From Flavobacteriales bacterium (GTDB lineage: Bacteria > Bacteroidota > Bacteroidia > Flavobacteriales_C > GCA-002722245): a stretch of DNA of 64,000 nt. Of the stretch, positions 8,083 to 18,059 are shown piece after piece. Position 1 is the stretch's first letter; each line of letters begins with the position of its first letter. The notes beneath the pieces are model-generated. The model ran no database searches. It was not told where the DNA came from and saw only the letters and a program-made list of their open reading frames with translations. Where the stretch lies: positions 1 through 64,000 of the forward strand of contig JAHEZL010000015.1 in the NCBI GenBank assembly GCA_023251095.1. Reading direction: 5' to 3'. Made by a program: the position numbers and the translations under genes.

Positions 8083-10689
8083 ATGGCAACCTTAGAGAAA
8101 TTTCAAAATAACGTAGCGGTTAAGTACCAAATTTTCAATAGTTTATTTTTAACTCTTCCTTTTGAAGAGGTCACCAATATTGGCGTTACGTTGCCTTTGT
8201 TGTTTCAGGATTGTAAGGATGGCTTTGAGCAAAATAAAACGCCTCAGGAAATTGTAGAGCAATTTTTTAAGAAGAGAACAAAAATTAAAAATCAAGACGA
8301 AATCAATTTGTTGATTTTTAAATTCATTCAATACATCGAGCGTCAGGTGGTTTTGTTTGACGCCATTGAAGATTCGGCCTTTGAAAAAATCAACGATTTA
8401 GACGGTCAGGGCACCATCAAATATTTATTCAGCCGCTCACAAAACGCCAATCGCATGGAGAAGCTGGTTCAAAAACTGAACGACTTTAAAGTGCGTCCGG
8501 TTTTAACCGCCCATCCAACACAGTTTTATCCAAGCAGGGTTTTGTCGATTATCAACGATTTGGAAGTTGCCATCCGCAAAAATGATTTGCGCGACATCAA
8601 CGATTTGTTGCGTCAGCTGGGAAGAACTCCTTTTGTTACCAAAGAAAAACCTACTCCGCTGGATGAAGCCATGCGCTTGATGTGGTATCTGGAATATGTG
8701 TTTTACCATTCCATTCCTAAAATCCACAGTCGCATGCGCAAGCAAATGAAACTGGCTGGCGTGGACGTGGAAGATTTCGATAATAATTTAATTGATCTGG
8801 GTTTCTGGCCGGGAGGCGACAGAGACGGAAATCCTTTCGTTACAGCTGATATTACAAGGAAAGTAGCATCTGAACTGAAACAAAAAGTTTTTATTTGTTA
8901 CTACCGTGATTTACGCGCACTGCGCCGCCGATTGACTTTTAGCGGGATTGATGAGCGCATTGAAATTATTTACGATACCCTTTCCAACACCATTTTTAAT
9001 ACCGACGGCAAACGCTATCACACGAAAGAAGATCTTTTAAAAGACCTGAATTATGTGCGTGTTTTGATTATGGAAAAACACCACGGACTCTTTGTACACT
9101 TGTTGGATGAATTGATCTGGAAGGTGAAAATTTTCGGTTTCCATTTTGCGTTGTTGGATGTTCGTCAGGATTCCCGCATTCACGGCAAAGTGCTGAGCGA
9201 TGTGTTTGAAGCTATGGCTGACGGCAGATTAAAGGATTCGGTAAAAGGTAAAATCCCAAAAAATTACGAGGAACTTTCCCAGGCTAAAAAAATAGCAGCT
9301 TTATTGACGCTGGAAGGAAGCATTGATCCCGATTTGTTTGAAGATGAAATGACGCGTGAAACTTTGAAATCACTTTATGTGATCAAAGACATTCAAAAAG
9401 CCAACGGCGAAATCGCTTGTCACCGTTACATCATCAGCAATACCCAAACCGCAGTAAATATGTTTGAGGTGTATGCGCTGGCGCGTATTTGCGGATGGGA
9501 AAAAGAAATGACACTGGACATTGTTCCTTTGTTTGAAACGATTGATGATTTAGTGAATGCCAACGACATCATGGATGTTATGTACAGCAACGAAGCGTAC
9601 GAAGCACAATTGAAGTTCCGCGGTAAAAAACAATACATCATGTTGGGCTTCTCCGACGGAACAAAGGATGGCGGATATCTGATGGCCAACTGGTCGATTT
9701 TCCGCGCTAAAGAAAACCTTACTGAAATTGCAAGAAAAAATAAAGTGAGTGTTGTGTTTTTTGATGGCCGTGGCGGTCCGCCGGCACGTGGCGGAGGAAA
9801 TACCAATAAATTTTATTCCAGTTTAGGAGACAGAATTGAAGACGATGAAATACAATTGACCGTTCAGGGACAAACCATTTCTTCCAATTTCGGAACCGTG
9901 GATTCTTCTCAGTACAACATTGAACAATTGATTTGTGCAGGTTTGGAAAACTTTGTTTTTAAAGGAGATATTTTAAAATTATCCGATAAAAACCGTGAGT
10001 TGATTGACGACATGGCGAAAGAAGCCTACGATGAATATTGTCGATTTAAAAACGATCCTAAATTCATTGACTACCTGGAAGAAGTAAGCGTTTTGCAGTA
10101 TTTCGGTAAAACAAATATTGGCTCCCGACCATCAAAAAGAAAAAAAGCAGATAAGCTTACTTTAAGCGATTTGCGCGCTATTCCTTTTGTGGGCGCATGG
10201 ACGCAGATGAAACAAAATGTACCCGGATTTTTCGGTTTCGGTACAGCCATCAAAAAATACAAAGATGCAGGCCGCATTGATGAGATAAAAGATTTGTACC
10301 AAAAATCTTTGTTCTTCAGAACCCTGGCTGAAAACTCCATGATGTCGCTTTCTAAAACCTATTTCCCGTTGACAGCTTATCTGGCGAATGATAAAAAATT
10401 CGGAAAATTCTGGAGCTGGATCCACGAGGAATATACCATCACGAGAGCGCTCTTGCTGGAAATTTCAGGAATGACCGAACTCATGGACAATCAGCCGTCC
10501 AATCAGGCTTCCATTCAAATGAGAGAAAACATTATTCTTCCGTTGATTACCATTCAGCAATATGCTTTAATGAATTTGAAAGACATTGAAAAAGGCGAAA
10601 GAAAAGATGTGGAGAGAGCTCCTGTGTTTGAGAAAATGATCATTCGTGCTTTCTTCGGAAGTATTAACGCGAGTAGGAATTCGGCTTAA
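8083..10689 (+). CDS. ppc: phosphoenolpyruvate carboxylase
   Basis: An 868-residue cytoplasmic enzyme that carboxylates phosphoenolpyruvate with bicarbonate to oxaloacetate, refilling the TCA cycle. The family signatures are intact: VRPVLTAHPTQ with catalytic His144, GFWPGGDRDGNPFVT, HFALLDVRQDSR, MLGFSDGTKDGGYL and the glycine-rich FFDGRGGPPARGGGN loop. The C-terminus ends with INASRNSA, resembling the usual IN-x-GLRNTG tail but altered. Length is slightly under the roughly 880-930 usual for bacteria. It begins 171 bp after the start of the divergently oriented LamG gene and appears monocistronic; a long inverted repeat follows the stop codon. Fumarase near the right end of the window belongs to the same central metabolism but is not linked. 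Confidence 0.97.
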   Translation: MATLEKFQNNVAVKYQIFNSLFLTLPFEEVTNIGVTLPLLFQDCKDGFEQNKTPQEIVEQFFKKRTKIKNQDEINLLIFKFIQYIERQVVLFDAIEDSAFEKINDLDGQGTIKYLFSRSQNANRMEKLVQKLNDFKVRPVLTAHPTQFYPSRVLSIINDLEVAIRKNDLRDINDLLRQLGRTPFVTKEKPTPLDEAMRLMWYLEYVFYHSIPKIHSRMRKQMKLAGVDVEDFDNNLIDLGFWPGGDRDGNPFVTADITRKVASELKQKVFICYYRDLRALRRRLTFSGIDERIEIIYDTLSNTIFNTDGKRYHTKEDLLKDLNYVRVLIMEKHHGLFVHLLDELIWKVKIFGFHFALLDVRQDSRIHGKVLSDVFEAMADGRLKDSVKGKIPKNYEELSQAKKIAALLTLEGSIDPDLFEDEMTRETLKSLYVIKDIQKANGEIACHRYIISNTQTAVNMFEVYALARICGWEKEMTLDIVPLFETIDDLVNANDIMDVMYSNEAYEAQLKFRGKKQYIMLGFSDGTKDGGYLMANWSIFRAKENLTEIARKNKVSVVFFDGRGGPPARGGGNTNKFYSSLGDRIEDDEIQLTVQGQTISSNFGTVDSSQYNIEQLICAGLENFVFKGDILKLSDKNRELIDDMAKEAYDEYCRFKNDPKFIDYLEEVSVLQYFGKTNIGSRPSKRKKADKLTLSDLRAIPFVGAWTQMKQNVPGFFGFGTAIKKYKDAGRIDEIKDLYQKSLFFRTLAENSMMSLSKTYFPLTAYLANDKKFGKFWSWIHEEYTITRALLLEISGMTELMDNQPSNQASIQMRENIILPLITIQQYALMNLKDIEKGERKDVERAPVFEKMIIRAFFGSINASRNSA

Positions 10690-10698
10690 TACATCCAG

Positions 10699-10793
10699 GG
10701 CGATAGATCCTTCCTTCGTCAGGAAGACATACTCGTCACTATTCTTGAATATGGTTCATATTTGTCCTCCTGACGAAGGAAGGATCTATCGCC
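10699..10793. repeat. long perfect inverted repeat (26-bp arms)
   Basis: GGCGATAGATCCTTCCTTCG and six further bases (10699-10724) are exactly complementary to 10768-10793, with 43 bp between. Pairing continues imperfectly on both sides of each arm. The element lies ten bases after the ppc stop and 31 bp before the next start. It could act as a terminator or mRNA-stabilising hairpin, or be a small non-autonomous mobile repeat. No T-run follows, so a simple intrinsic terminator is less likely. Confidence 0.85.
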
Positions 10794-10823
10794 TTGTATA
10801 TGAATAATTAGTATTTTTCCATC

Positions 10824-13622
10824 ATGAGGTATTTCATTGCACTCATTACGGTTTTTTCTTCTCTGCTTTTTACACCCGTTTTTGCCGGTGATGAAGGCAC
10901 TCCTCTTATTACTCATTTTCAAAAAGCTTCTTTGCACGCTTCTTCCGAATGCTGGGATATTGCGCAGGATAAATTCGGCTTTGTGTACTTTGCCAACAAC
11001 GATGGTTTGTTGCGTTTCAATGGCGTGAAATGGGAGTTGATTTGCAGAGTGCCTAACTTTTCTATTGTGCGTTCAGTTGCTGTTTCCCGCGATAAAATAT
11101 TTGTGGGTGCGGAGGATGAATTCGGTTATGTAAGCTATGATGGTTCAGGAAAAGCGTTTTATACTTCTTTATCTGCTACCTTAAAATCTGCACCTGTCGG
11201 TTTGGTGTGGAGTATTATCATTCAAGGAGAAAAAGTTTTTTTTCAAAGCACAGAGAGTTTGTTTGAATATAGCAACGGACAGTGTTCTGTTGTAAAATCC
11301 GAACAGGGTTTTTACCGCGCTTTTTCTGTAAATAACGAGCTGTGGATTTTTAATCAAAAGACAGGATTGTCTAAATACAACAACGGGAAATTAGAATTTG
11401 TGAGTGGCTCGGAAATATTTTCCGGAATGAAAATTCGCTCCGTTTTGTCGTATGGAAATGATTCTCTTTTATTGTGTACCAAAACCAATGGCTTGTATGT
11501 TTATCACAAAGGAATTTTTAAAGCTTTGCTTATTCCGCTGAATGATTTAGTGCTGTCTTCACAAATCACCAATGTTGTAAAATCCGCTAAGGGCTTTGTT
11601 TTTGGCACCATTCAAAATGGATTGATATTTACCGATGCTCAGCTGGAAATACAAAAAGTGATCGACAGTAAATCCGGATTGCTCAACAACAGCAGTTTGG
11701 ATTTAATGATTGATCCTGCCGAAAACATATGGGTGGCGCAGGAAAGCGGATTGTCATACCTTGAAATCAATTCGGGATTTTCTTTGCTTTCTCAGGCGCA
11801 AAATTTATTCGGAACGGTTTATACTTCTGTGATTTATAAAAACCGATTGTATGCAGGAACCAACAACAATCTGGTTTTCAGTGAAGAATTAGGCAAAGGA
11901 AAACCTTTTTTATTTTCTCCTTTATCTGAAATAAAATCTTTGGTTTATGATCTTCAGGTATTTAATGGGATGTTGTTTATTTGCAGTCACGACGGGCTTT
12001 ATGTCTGGGACGGATCACAATTAAAACAAATTTACAACAAGGGAACCTATTCCATTGTTGCTGTAAAAAACACTGCCGATTTATTTCTCGCCGGAACCTA
12101 TAGCGGGATGGTTGCAGTGGAGTATAAAAACAATGCTTATCAATTCAGAAATCACATTGGCGATTTTTATAAAGCTGCAGGATTTTTTATTCCCGATGGT
12201 GAATCCATCTGGGCCTGTGGAACAACGGAAGGTTTGTATAAACTGGAAACCGATTCCAACTTCAGGAATTTAAAATCGACACAAAAATTTGGTGCAGCAC
12301 AAGGATTGCTATCGACTTATAAACTGGGTGTTTTCAAGGCTTTCGATCAAATTATTTGTACCACTTTGAAGGGCTTGTATTATTACAACAGTGCTAAAAA
12401 TTGTTTTTTGCCCTGGGATAAAATTCAGGGTTTACCCGAAGGAGAATACATAGAACATATTTATACCAATGCCGAAAACGAAATTTTGTTGTTGGGTGAA
12501 AAACATATTTATCAGTTGAAATTGTTGCAAGACGGAACGTACTCTGCGAGCTTGTCGCCATTGATGCATTTTCAGAATTTCATTACCAATGGTTTTCACA
12601 CTTTGTATCAAAACAGCGAAAATTATTTTATTGGTTTGGAAAACGGACTGGCTATTTATTCAAAACACAATGATCAGGTTTGGCCTGAATTTAAAGCCTA
12701 TGTGACGAATGTGACTATAAATAATACTGATCCTGTTTATTCCTTGTATGCCAATTTAAAAGCAATGCATCAGGAATTTCCCGCAGATCAAAATACTTTT
12801 TCTTTTGAGTTTGCATCAAGCGGACAAGTGGCTATTGAAAAAGTGGAGTTCAGTTATTACCTCGAAGGATTCCGCTCCCAATGGTTGGAATGGCAAGGCT
12901 CTGCCAACACAGCATTCACCAATTTATCTCCGGGAAATTATGTGTTGCATGTAAAGGCACGAAATATTTACGGACATATTTCCCAGGAAGCGGTGTACAC
13001 CTTTACTATCTCAAAACCTTGGTATCTCTCGGTTTTCGCCTTTGTTATTTATGGAATAGTTTTTCTTTTTATCGGATGGTTCCTGTTTTCTTTTGCTAAA
13101 AAACGAGCCGATAAAAAATACCGTGCGCAATTGCAATCGAAAGAAAATGAACTGATCAAAATGAAAAACACGCAGCTGGAACAAGAGTTGTCGGCCAAGA
13201 GCACCGAACTTTCTTCCACTACCATCAATCTCATTCATAAAAATGAAACGCTCATTAAATTAAAAAATAGTTTATTGTCGGCTTTACCCGAGCCCGAAGA
13301 CAAAAACCGCACGGCCATTTCCCGAATCATCAATCAGGTGAACAGAGAAATTATTGCCAATAAAGACGAAAAACAATTTGAGTTGCACTTCAATCAGGTG
13401 CACAATAATTTTCTGGTGAAATTGAAATCTTTGTATCCCGATCTGACTTCGCGCGATTTAAAATTATGTGCTTATCTCCGACTCAATCTCGACACCAAAG
13501 AAACCGCTACGATTATAGGCGTATCGGTTCGAACCATCGAATCTATGCGTTACCGTTTGCGCAAAAAAATGAATCTCGATCCTGAGACGAATTTGAATGA
13601 ATTCATGCTGGGAATTAATTAA
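10824..13622 (+). CDS. membrane sensor-regulator: Reg_prop propeller, Y_Y_Y domain, LuxR-type HTH
   Basis: A 932-residue one-component regulator. After a signal peptide (about 1-22) comes a long periplasmic region of two-component-regulator propeller repeats (about 30-650; for example DIAQDKFGFVYFANNDGLLRF and DLMIDPAENIWVAQESGLSY). A Y_Y_Y domain follows at about 655-730 (YYLEGFRSQWLEW, LSPGNYVLHVKARN), then one transmembrane helix at about 733-757, a coiled coil at about 765-830 and a C-terminal LuxR-like helix-turn-helix at about 873-920 (SRDLKLCAYLRLNLDTKETA, IIGVSVRTIESMRYRLRKKM). It probably senses an extracellular or periplasmic ligand and contacts DNA directly without phosphotransfer. 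There is no kinase or receiver domain. The ligand and target genes are unknown; the phosphatase gene downstream is only a positional candidate. Confidence 0.88.
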   Translation: MRYFIALITVFSSLLFTPVFAGDEGTPLITHFQKASLHASSECWDIAQDKFGFVYFANNDGLLRFNGVKWELICRVPNFSIVRSVAVSRDKIFVGAEDEFGYVSYDGSGKAFYTSLSATLKSAPVGLVWSIIIQGEKVFFQSTESLFEYSNGQCSVVKSEQGFYRAFSVNNELWIFNQKTGLSKYNNGKLEFVSGSEIFSGMKIRSVLSYGNDSLLLCTKTNGLYVYHKGIFKALLIPLNDLVLSSQITNVVKSAKGFVFGTIQNGLIFTDAQLEIQKVIDSKSGLLNNSSLDLMIDPAENIWVAQESGLSYLEINSGFSLLSQAQNLFGTVYTSVIYKNRLYAGTNNNLVFSEELGKGKPFLFSPLSEIKSLVYDLQVFNGMLFICSHDGLYVWDGSQLKQIYNKGTYSIVAVKNTADLFLAGTYSGMVAVEYKNNAYQFRNHIGDFYKAAGFFIPDGESIWACGTTEGLYKLETDSNFRNLKSTQKFGAAQGLLSTYKLGVFKAFDQIICTTLKGLYYYNSAKNCFLPWDKIQGLPEGEYIEHIYTNAENEILLLGEKHIYQLKLLQDGTYSASLSPLMHFQNFITNGFHTLYQNSENYFIGLENGLAIYSKHNDQVWPEFKAYVTNVTINNTDPVYSLYANLKAMHQEFPADQNTFSFEFASSGQVAIEKVEFSYYLEGFRSQWLEWQGSANTAFTNLSPGNYVLHVKARNIYGHISQEAVYTFTISKPWYLSVFAFVIYGIVFLFIGWFLFSFAKKRADKKYRAQLQSKENELIKMKNTQLEQELSAKSTELSSTTINLIHKNETLIKLKNSLLSALPEPEDKNRTAISRIINQVNREIIANKDEKQFELHFNQVHNNFLVKLKSLYPDLTSRDLKLCAYLRLNLDTKETATIIGVSVRTIESMRYRLRKKMNLDPETNLNEFMLGIN

Positions 13623-13763
13623 AAAATTGATAATCAATAATTTACGATTTATCAGCGTAGTGATTCAGTAGTGCTGCAGTAGCCAATCAGGGGCTCATTT
13701 CTTTCCTTCCCTTTCTTTCTTCTCCACATTTGTCAGAGGCCATAATTTTTAAATCTGACGAGT

Positions 13764-16097
13764 ATGAAAACTTTTTTAATCTCTCTTTTACTAAGTGTTC
13801 TTTTGGTGACAACGCTGTTTTCTCAAACCACGATACTTCCCTATGGTGCAACCTGGAAATATCTGGATAACGGGACTAATCAGGGAACGGCCTGGTACGG
13901 AACTTCATTTAATGATGCTTCGTGGGCAAGCGGCCCGGCCGAACTAGGTTATGGAGATGGCGGTGAAGCTACGGTGATAGGTTATGGCCCCGGACCAAAT
14001 AAATACATTGGAACTTATTTCCGCAAAACCTTTACGGTGGCGAACGTGAATGCTTATACTTTATATACTCTGAAAGTGAAAAGAGATGATGGTATAGTGG
14101 TGTATGTGAATGGTTCGGAAATATACAGAGACAATATGCCGGCAGGCACGATCTCCTATAATACACCGGCATCCGGAGCAGCATCCGATGATGGTGCTGC
14201 TGAAATGACCAGCACTTATTCTGTTGGTGCCAGTAAGTTGGTTTCGGGATCAAATACTATTGCTGTTTATGTTTGTCAGAATTCATCAGGCAGCAGCGAT
14301 TTGTCTTTTAATTTGCAGTTAGAAGGTTCAAACGGTAGCGTAGGAGGAAGCGCCGCCAAGTTGACTCGCGGACCTTATTTGCAAAAAGCTACTTCTACCG
14401 GAATTGAGCTGAGATGGAGAACCGACAGTTTGACCAACAGCAAAGTGTATTATGGAATTTCTTTAGCCTATACCGATAGCGTTATAGTAACAACGCCCAC
14501 CACCGAGCATGTAGTTACTTTAACAGGCTTATCGCCTTACACCAAATATTTTTATTCTGTTGGATCAACTACATCAATTCTTCAGGGTTCTGCCCAGAAT
14601 TTTTTCCTGACTTCTCCGGTATATGGCACCGAAGGAAAATATACTTTTTGGGCCGTAGGCGATTGTGGTGCCAACAATACCAATCAAAAAAATACCCTTG
14701 CTCAGTACAATACCTATATGGGTTCTAATATTACCAATGCCTGGTTGTTGCTGGGAGACAATGCATATAGCGGCGGACTGGAAACAGAATATTCCAATAA
14801 TTTTTTTGGTGTCTACCAAAACAGCATCATGAAAAATGCCCCCTTCTGGCCCGTTCCCGGAAATCACGATTATGAAAACAATGCCTTGAAACAAGACAAT
14901 CACATCATGCCTTACTATGATAATTTTGATGTGCCAACCAACGGTGAAGCCGGAGGTGTGGCTTCAAAAACAGAAGCGTATTATTCCTACGATTATGGCA
15001 ATGTTCATTTTATCGCTTTGGATTCTTATGGCGAAGAAAGCAATATGCGTTTGTATGATACCACAGGAGCGCAGGCAGTATGGTTGAAAAAAGATCTGGC
15101 GGCCAACAGCAACAAATGGACGGTGGTTTATTTTCACCATCCTCCTTATACTATGGGTTCACACAATTCTGATGTGGAAGGAGATTTGGTTGCGGTAAGA
15201 GGTAAGCTCATTAAAATTTTAGAGCGTTATAGAGTGGATTTAATTGTTTGCGGTCACAGTCACGTGTATGAGCGCAGCAAATTGATGAAAGGTCATTATG
15301 GATTGGAATCTACCTTTTCTGCTAATACACATCATCTGAGCCAGTCTACAGGCAAGTATGATGGTTCATCCAATTCCTGTACTTATCTGAAAGATTCTTT
15401 GCATACCCTTGAAGGAACTGTTTATGTAGTATCAGGTTCTGCCGGACAATTGGGCGGTACAGGGAATGCAGCATGGCCACACAACGCCATGACGTATTCA
15501 GATGATACGCATGGAGGTTCATTTATTTTTCAGGTAGAAGGCAATCGCTTGGATGCAAAATTTTTGTGCGCCGATGGTGTCATCCGTGATCAGTTTACCA
15601 TCATAAAAGGAGCAAGTAAAGTACGTACTATTAAAATAACTCCCGGACAAAATACGGTTCTCAAAGCATCATGGAAAGGGAAATACGCCTGGTCGCATTC
15701 TTCTGAAACTACAGAGAGCGTTAGCGTTTCTCCTATAACAAATACTACTTATGTTGTAACAGATGAATACCAATGTGTTGCCGATACTTTTAAAATTGCA
15801 ATGGATGTAATTTCTTCAGTAACTATCACTCCGGCTGCTTACAATTTTAATGTTTACCCTAATCCCTCCGGAGATCAAATAACTCTTAACTTTTCGTTGG
15901 ATAAGAGTGCACTCGTTTCTATCGAGTTGTTTGACGTATTGGGAAGAGCAGTTGTTTTGCAAGAAGCAGAACAACTGCCCGGAGGGACCCGGGAATTACA
16001 ATTTCAAAAAAGTAAATTGAGATTGGATGCCGGAATTTATTCGCTTAAAATGAGGGTGGATGATCGGCAAATAGTACGCACGATCTCCTTTGAGTAA
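13764..16097 (+). CDS. secreted purple acid phosphatase-like metallophosphoesterase with T9SS sorting domain
   Basis: A 777-residue exported enzyme. It has a signal peptide (about 1-20), a beta-rich N-terminal module (about 25-195), and a fibronectin-type purple-acid-phosphatase N-domain (about 200-285, LTRGPYLQKATSTGIELRWR). The metallophosphoesterase core carries all metal-ligand motifs in order: GDCG (Asp300), GDNAY (Asp332 and Tyr335), GNHD (Asn367, His368), HH (458-459) and GHSH (His498, His500). The C-terminus is a T9SS type A domain (VYPNPSGDQITLNF). It should hydrolyse phosphomonoesters, perhaps to scavenge phosphate outside the cell. It lies 142 bp after the regulator and 36 bp before the peroxidase gene, so the latter may be co-transcribed. 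No Pho-box-like motif was recognised. Confidence 0.88.
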   Translation: MKTFLISLLLSVLLVTTLFSQTTILPYGATWKYLDNGTNQGTAWYGTSFNDASWASGPAELGYGDGGEATVIGYGPGPNKYIGTYFRKTFTVANVNAYTLYTLKVKRDDGIVVYVNGSEIYRDNMPAGTISYNTPASGAASDDGAAEMTSTYSVGASKLVSGSNTIAVYVCQNSSGSSDLSFNLQLEGSNGSVGGSAAKLTRGPYLQKATSTGIELRWRTDSLTNSKVYYGISLAYTDSVIVTTPTTEHVVTLTGLSPYTKYFYSVGSTTSILQGSAQNFFLTSPVYGTEGKYTFWAVGDCGANNTNQKNTLAQYNTYMGSNITNAWLLLGDNAYSGGLETEYSNNFFGVYQNSIMKNAPFWPVPGNHDYENNALKQDNHIMPYYDNFDVPTNGEAGGVASKTEAYYSYDYGNVHFIALDSYGEESNMRLYDTTGAQAVWLKKDLAANSNKWTVVYFHHPPYTMGSHNSDVEGDLVAVRGKLIKILERYRVDLIVCGHSHVYERSKLMKGHYGLESTFSANTHHLSQSTGKYDGSSNSCTYLKDSLHTLEGTVYVVSGSAGQLGGTGNAAWPHNAMTYSDDTHGGSFIFQVEGNRLDAKFLCADGVIRDQFTIIKGASKVRTIKITPGQNTVLKASWKGKYAWSHSSETTESVSVSPITNTTYVVTDEYQCVADTFKIAMDVISSVTITPAAYNFNVYPNPSGDQITLNFSLDKSALVSIELFDVLGRAVVLQEAEQLPGGTRELQFQKSKLRLDAGIYSLKMRVDDRQIVRTISFE

Positions 16098-16133
16098 AGG
16101 CAACTTTTTTGTCCATGATCTGTAAACTGCAAT

Positions 16134-17951
16134 ATGAAAAAGAAAGGGATATTATTTTTTCTTCTTGTTTCTGTTTGTATTGTCATAGCATGGCAAAAAC
16201 AATCACAGATAAAAGCAGGCGACCAGATAAAACTATATTTACTCAAAGAGATTCATGGAGTGCAAAAGGCGCTTTCGAAGGGCGCAACCTTAAATATAAA
16301 TGAGTTAATGCAAGCGTATCATACTTCACGTAAGCATTACAAACACATTGAATTTTTTGTAGAATACTGGTCACCGCGCGAAGCAAAATATTTTATCAAT
16401 GGTGCGTTGGTTCCGAAACACGATGAGGAGATAGGCACTGAACCTCGACCTCCGCAGGGATTTCAGCGCATTGAAGAGTTGTTGTATGATGAGCATTTAG
16501 ATACTTTGGAAGTACATCGCGAGATTAAATTGCTTTCTACTCAATTTAAAAATCTGGAAGAATATTATAGTACTATCGACATAAAAGAGGAGTTGTTGTT
16601 GGAGATGTGTCAGATGGAATTGTTCAGGATTGCAGCCATGAATTTAAACGGTTACGACGCTACAATTTCAAAAACAAATGTACAAGAAGCCCAATGGAGT
16701 TTGGAAGGTTTGGAAAAGGTTGTTATTTTGTACGCAAATGCCGATGCGCGCACAAAATTTTTGGCCAGAACCCTGAACCAAAACTTAAAGGCAGCATCGG
16801 CATTCCTTTTGGCAAACAGGGATTACGATACTTTTAACCGATTGGATTTTATCGTATTGCACATCAATGAACTCAATCGGTGTTTTATAAAATTGCACAA
16901 TGAATTGGGTTTAGCGTGGAATTCTAATAAGCAGGCCCTCAATTTACAGGAAGGATTTTTGTTCGGACAAGAGAGTTTTAATCTGCAGTATTTTTCTATT
17001 TATTACGAGGATACCCTTCATTTAAAAGAGCAGGCGGAACTCGGAAAAAAATTATTTTACGATCCTTTGCTTTCCGGAAATAATTCCCGCTCGTGCGCTA
17101 CCTGTCACAATCCTTCTTTAGGTTTTAGTGATGGTTTGCAAAAAGGATTGGCGATGGATGGAAATTCTCTGGGGCGCAACACGCCCACCTTGCTGAATGT
17201 CATTTATCAGAAAGCATTTTTTCACGATGGTCGCGCATATCAATTGGAACAGCAGATTGCAGATGTGATTGGCAATCCCCATGAAATGCAAAGTTCTTTA
17301 GAAGAAGCGGTGGAAAAATTAAAAACAAATACAGCATACAAAGCACTTTTTTCTCAGGCTTTTTCAGGAACACAAGATGCGGTGATCACAGAATATACGG
17401 TGCAAAAAGCACTTGCTGAATATGAAAAAACTTTGTTGTCTTTCAACAGTCGTTTCGATCAGTATTTGCGGGGAGATAAAAGCAAATTGAATGCAAGAGA
17501 AATCAACGGCTACAATGTTTTTGCAGGAAAAGCATTGTGCGGATCCTGTCATTTTTTGCCTTTGTTCAATGGAACTGTTCCGCCTTTTTTCAGTGATTCG
17601 GAATATGAAGTTTTAGGAACACCGGAATTTTCCGACAATAAAAATTTAGATCCTGATATGGGGCGTTCTGAAATTACAAGAGTAAAAGAACAGGCTTATG
17701 CTTTTAAAACGCCAACAGTGCGCAATACTGAGCTTACCGGGCCTTACATGCACAACGGTGTGTACAGAGATTTATCGCAGGTAATTGATTTTTATGTGAA
17801 AGGAGGAGGAGCTGGTTTAGGTTTTTCAGTGCCCAATCAAACCCTTCCTTTTGATTCGCTGCAATTGTCTAAAGTGGAAAAAGAAGATTTGATATTGTTT
17901 ATTAAAAGTTTGACGGATACCTCATCTCTAATGCTGTACCGTTCGAACTGA
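16134..17951 (+). CDS. di-haem cytochrome c peroxidase (CCP/MauG-like) with N-terminal helical domain
   Basis: A 605-residue periplasmic protein. A signal sequence or anchor (MKKKGILFFLLVSVCIVIAW) leads into about 270 residues of helical sequence of no family I can name with certainty. The peroxidase part has two haem-attachment motifs, CATCH (Cys321-His325) and CGSCH (Cys469-His473). Typical CCP segments surround them (GKKLFYDPLLSGNNSRSCAT, GRNTPTLLNVIY, KTPTVRNTELTGPYMHNGVY). Classical CCPs are about 330-350 residues, so the N-terminal domain is an addition and may carry an electron-donor or partner site. The protein would reduce peroxide or oxidise a protein partner. A second copy of its last 33 codons lies 5.4 kb downstream. 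Confidence 0.88.
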   Translation: MKKKGILFFLLVSVCIVIAWQKQSQIKAGDQIKLYLLKEIHGVQKALSKGATLNINELMQAYHTSRKHYKHIEFFVEYWSPREAKYFINGALVPKHDEEIGTEPRPPQGFQRIEELLYDEHLDTLEVHREIKLLSTQFKNLEEYYSTIDIKEELLLEMCQMELFRIAAMNLNGYDATISKTNVQEAQWSLEGLEKVVILYANADARTKFLARTLNQNLKAASAFLLANRDYDTFNRLDFIVLHINELNRCFIKLHNELGLAWNSNKQALNLQEGFLFGQESFNLQYFSIYYEDTLHLKEQAELGKKLFYDPLLSGNNSRSCATCHNPSLGFSDGLQKGLAMDGNSLGRNTPTLLNVIYQKAFFHDGRAYQLEQQIADVIGNPHEMQSSLEEAVEKLKTNTAYKALFSQAFSGTQDAVITEYTVQKALAEYEKTLLSFNSRFDQYLRGDKSKLNAREINGYNVFAGKALCGSCHFLPLFNGTVPPFFSDSEYEVLGTPEFSDNKNLDPDMGRSEITRVKEQAYAFKTPTVRNTELTGPYMHNGVYRDLSQVIDFYVKGGGAGLGFSVPNQTLPFDSLQLSKVEKEDLILFIKSLTDTSSLMLYRSN

Positions 17952-18059
17952 CATTTTCGTTTCCGTCATGCCTTTAAGGGATCTCTGCCTATGTTTTTTT
18001 TGATAAATTAGGGAACGATACCAAAAAAAACTTAAATTCACACGCTAAATAATAATTGG

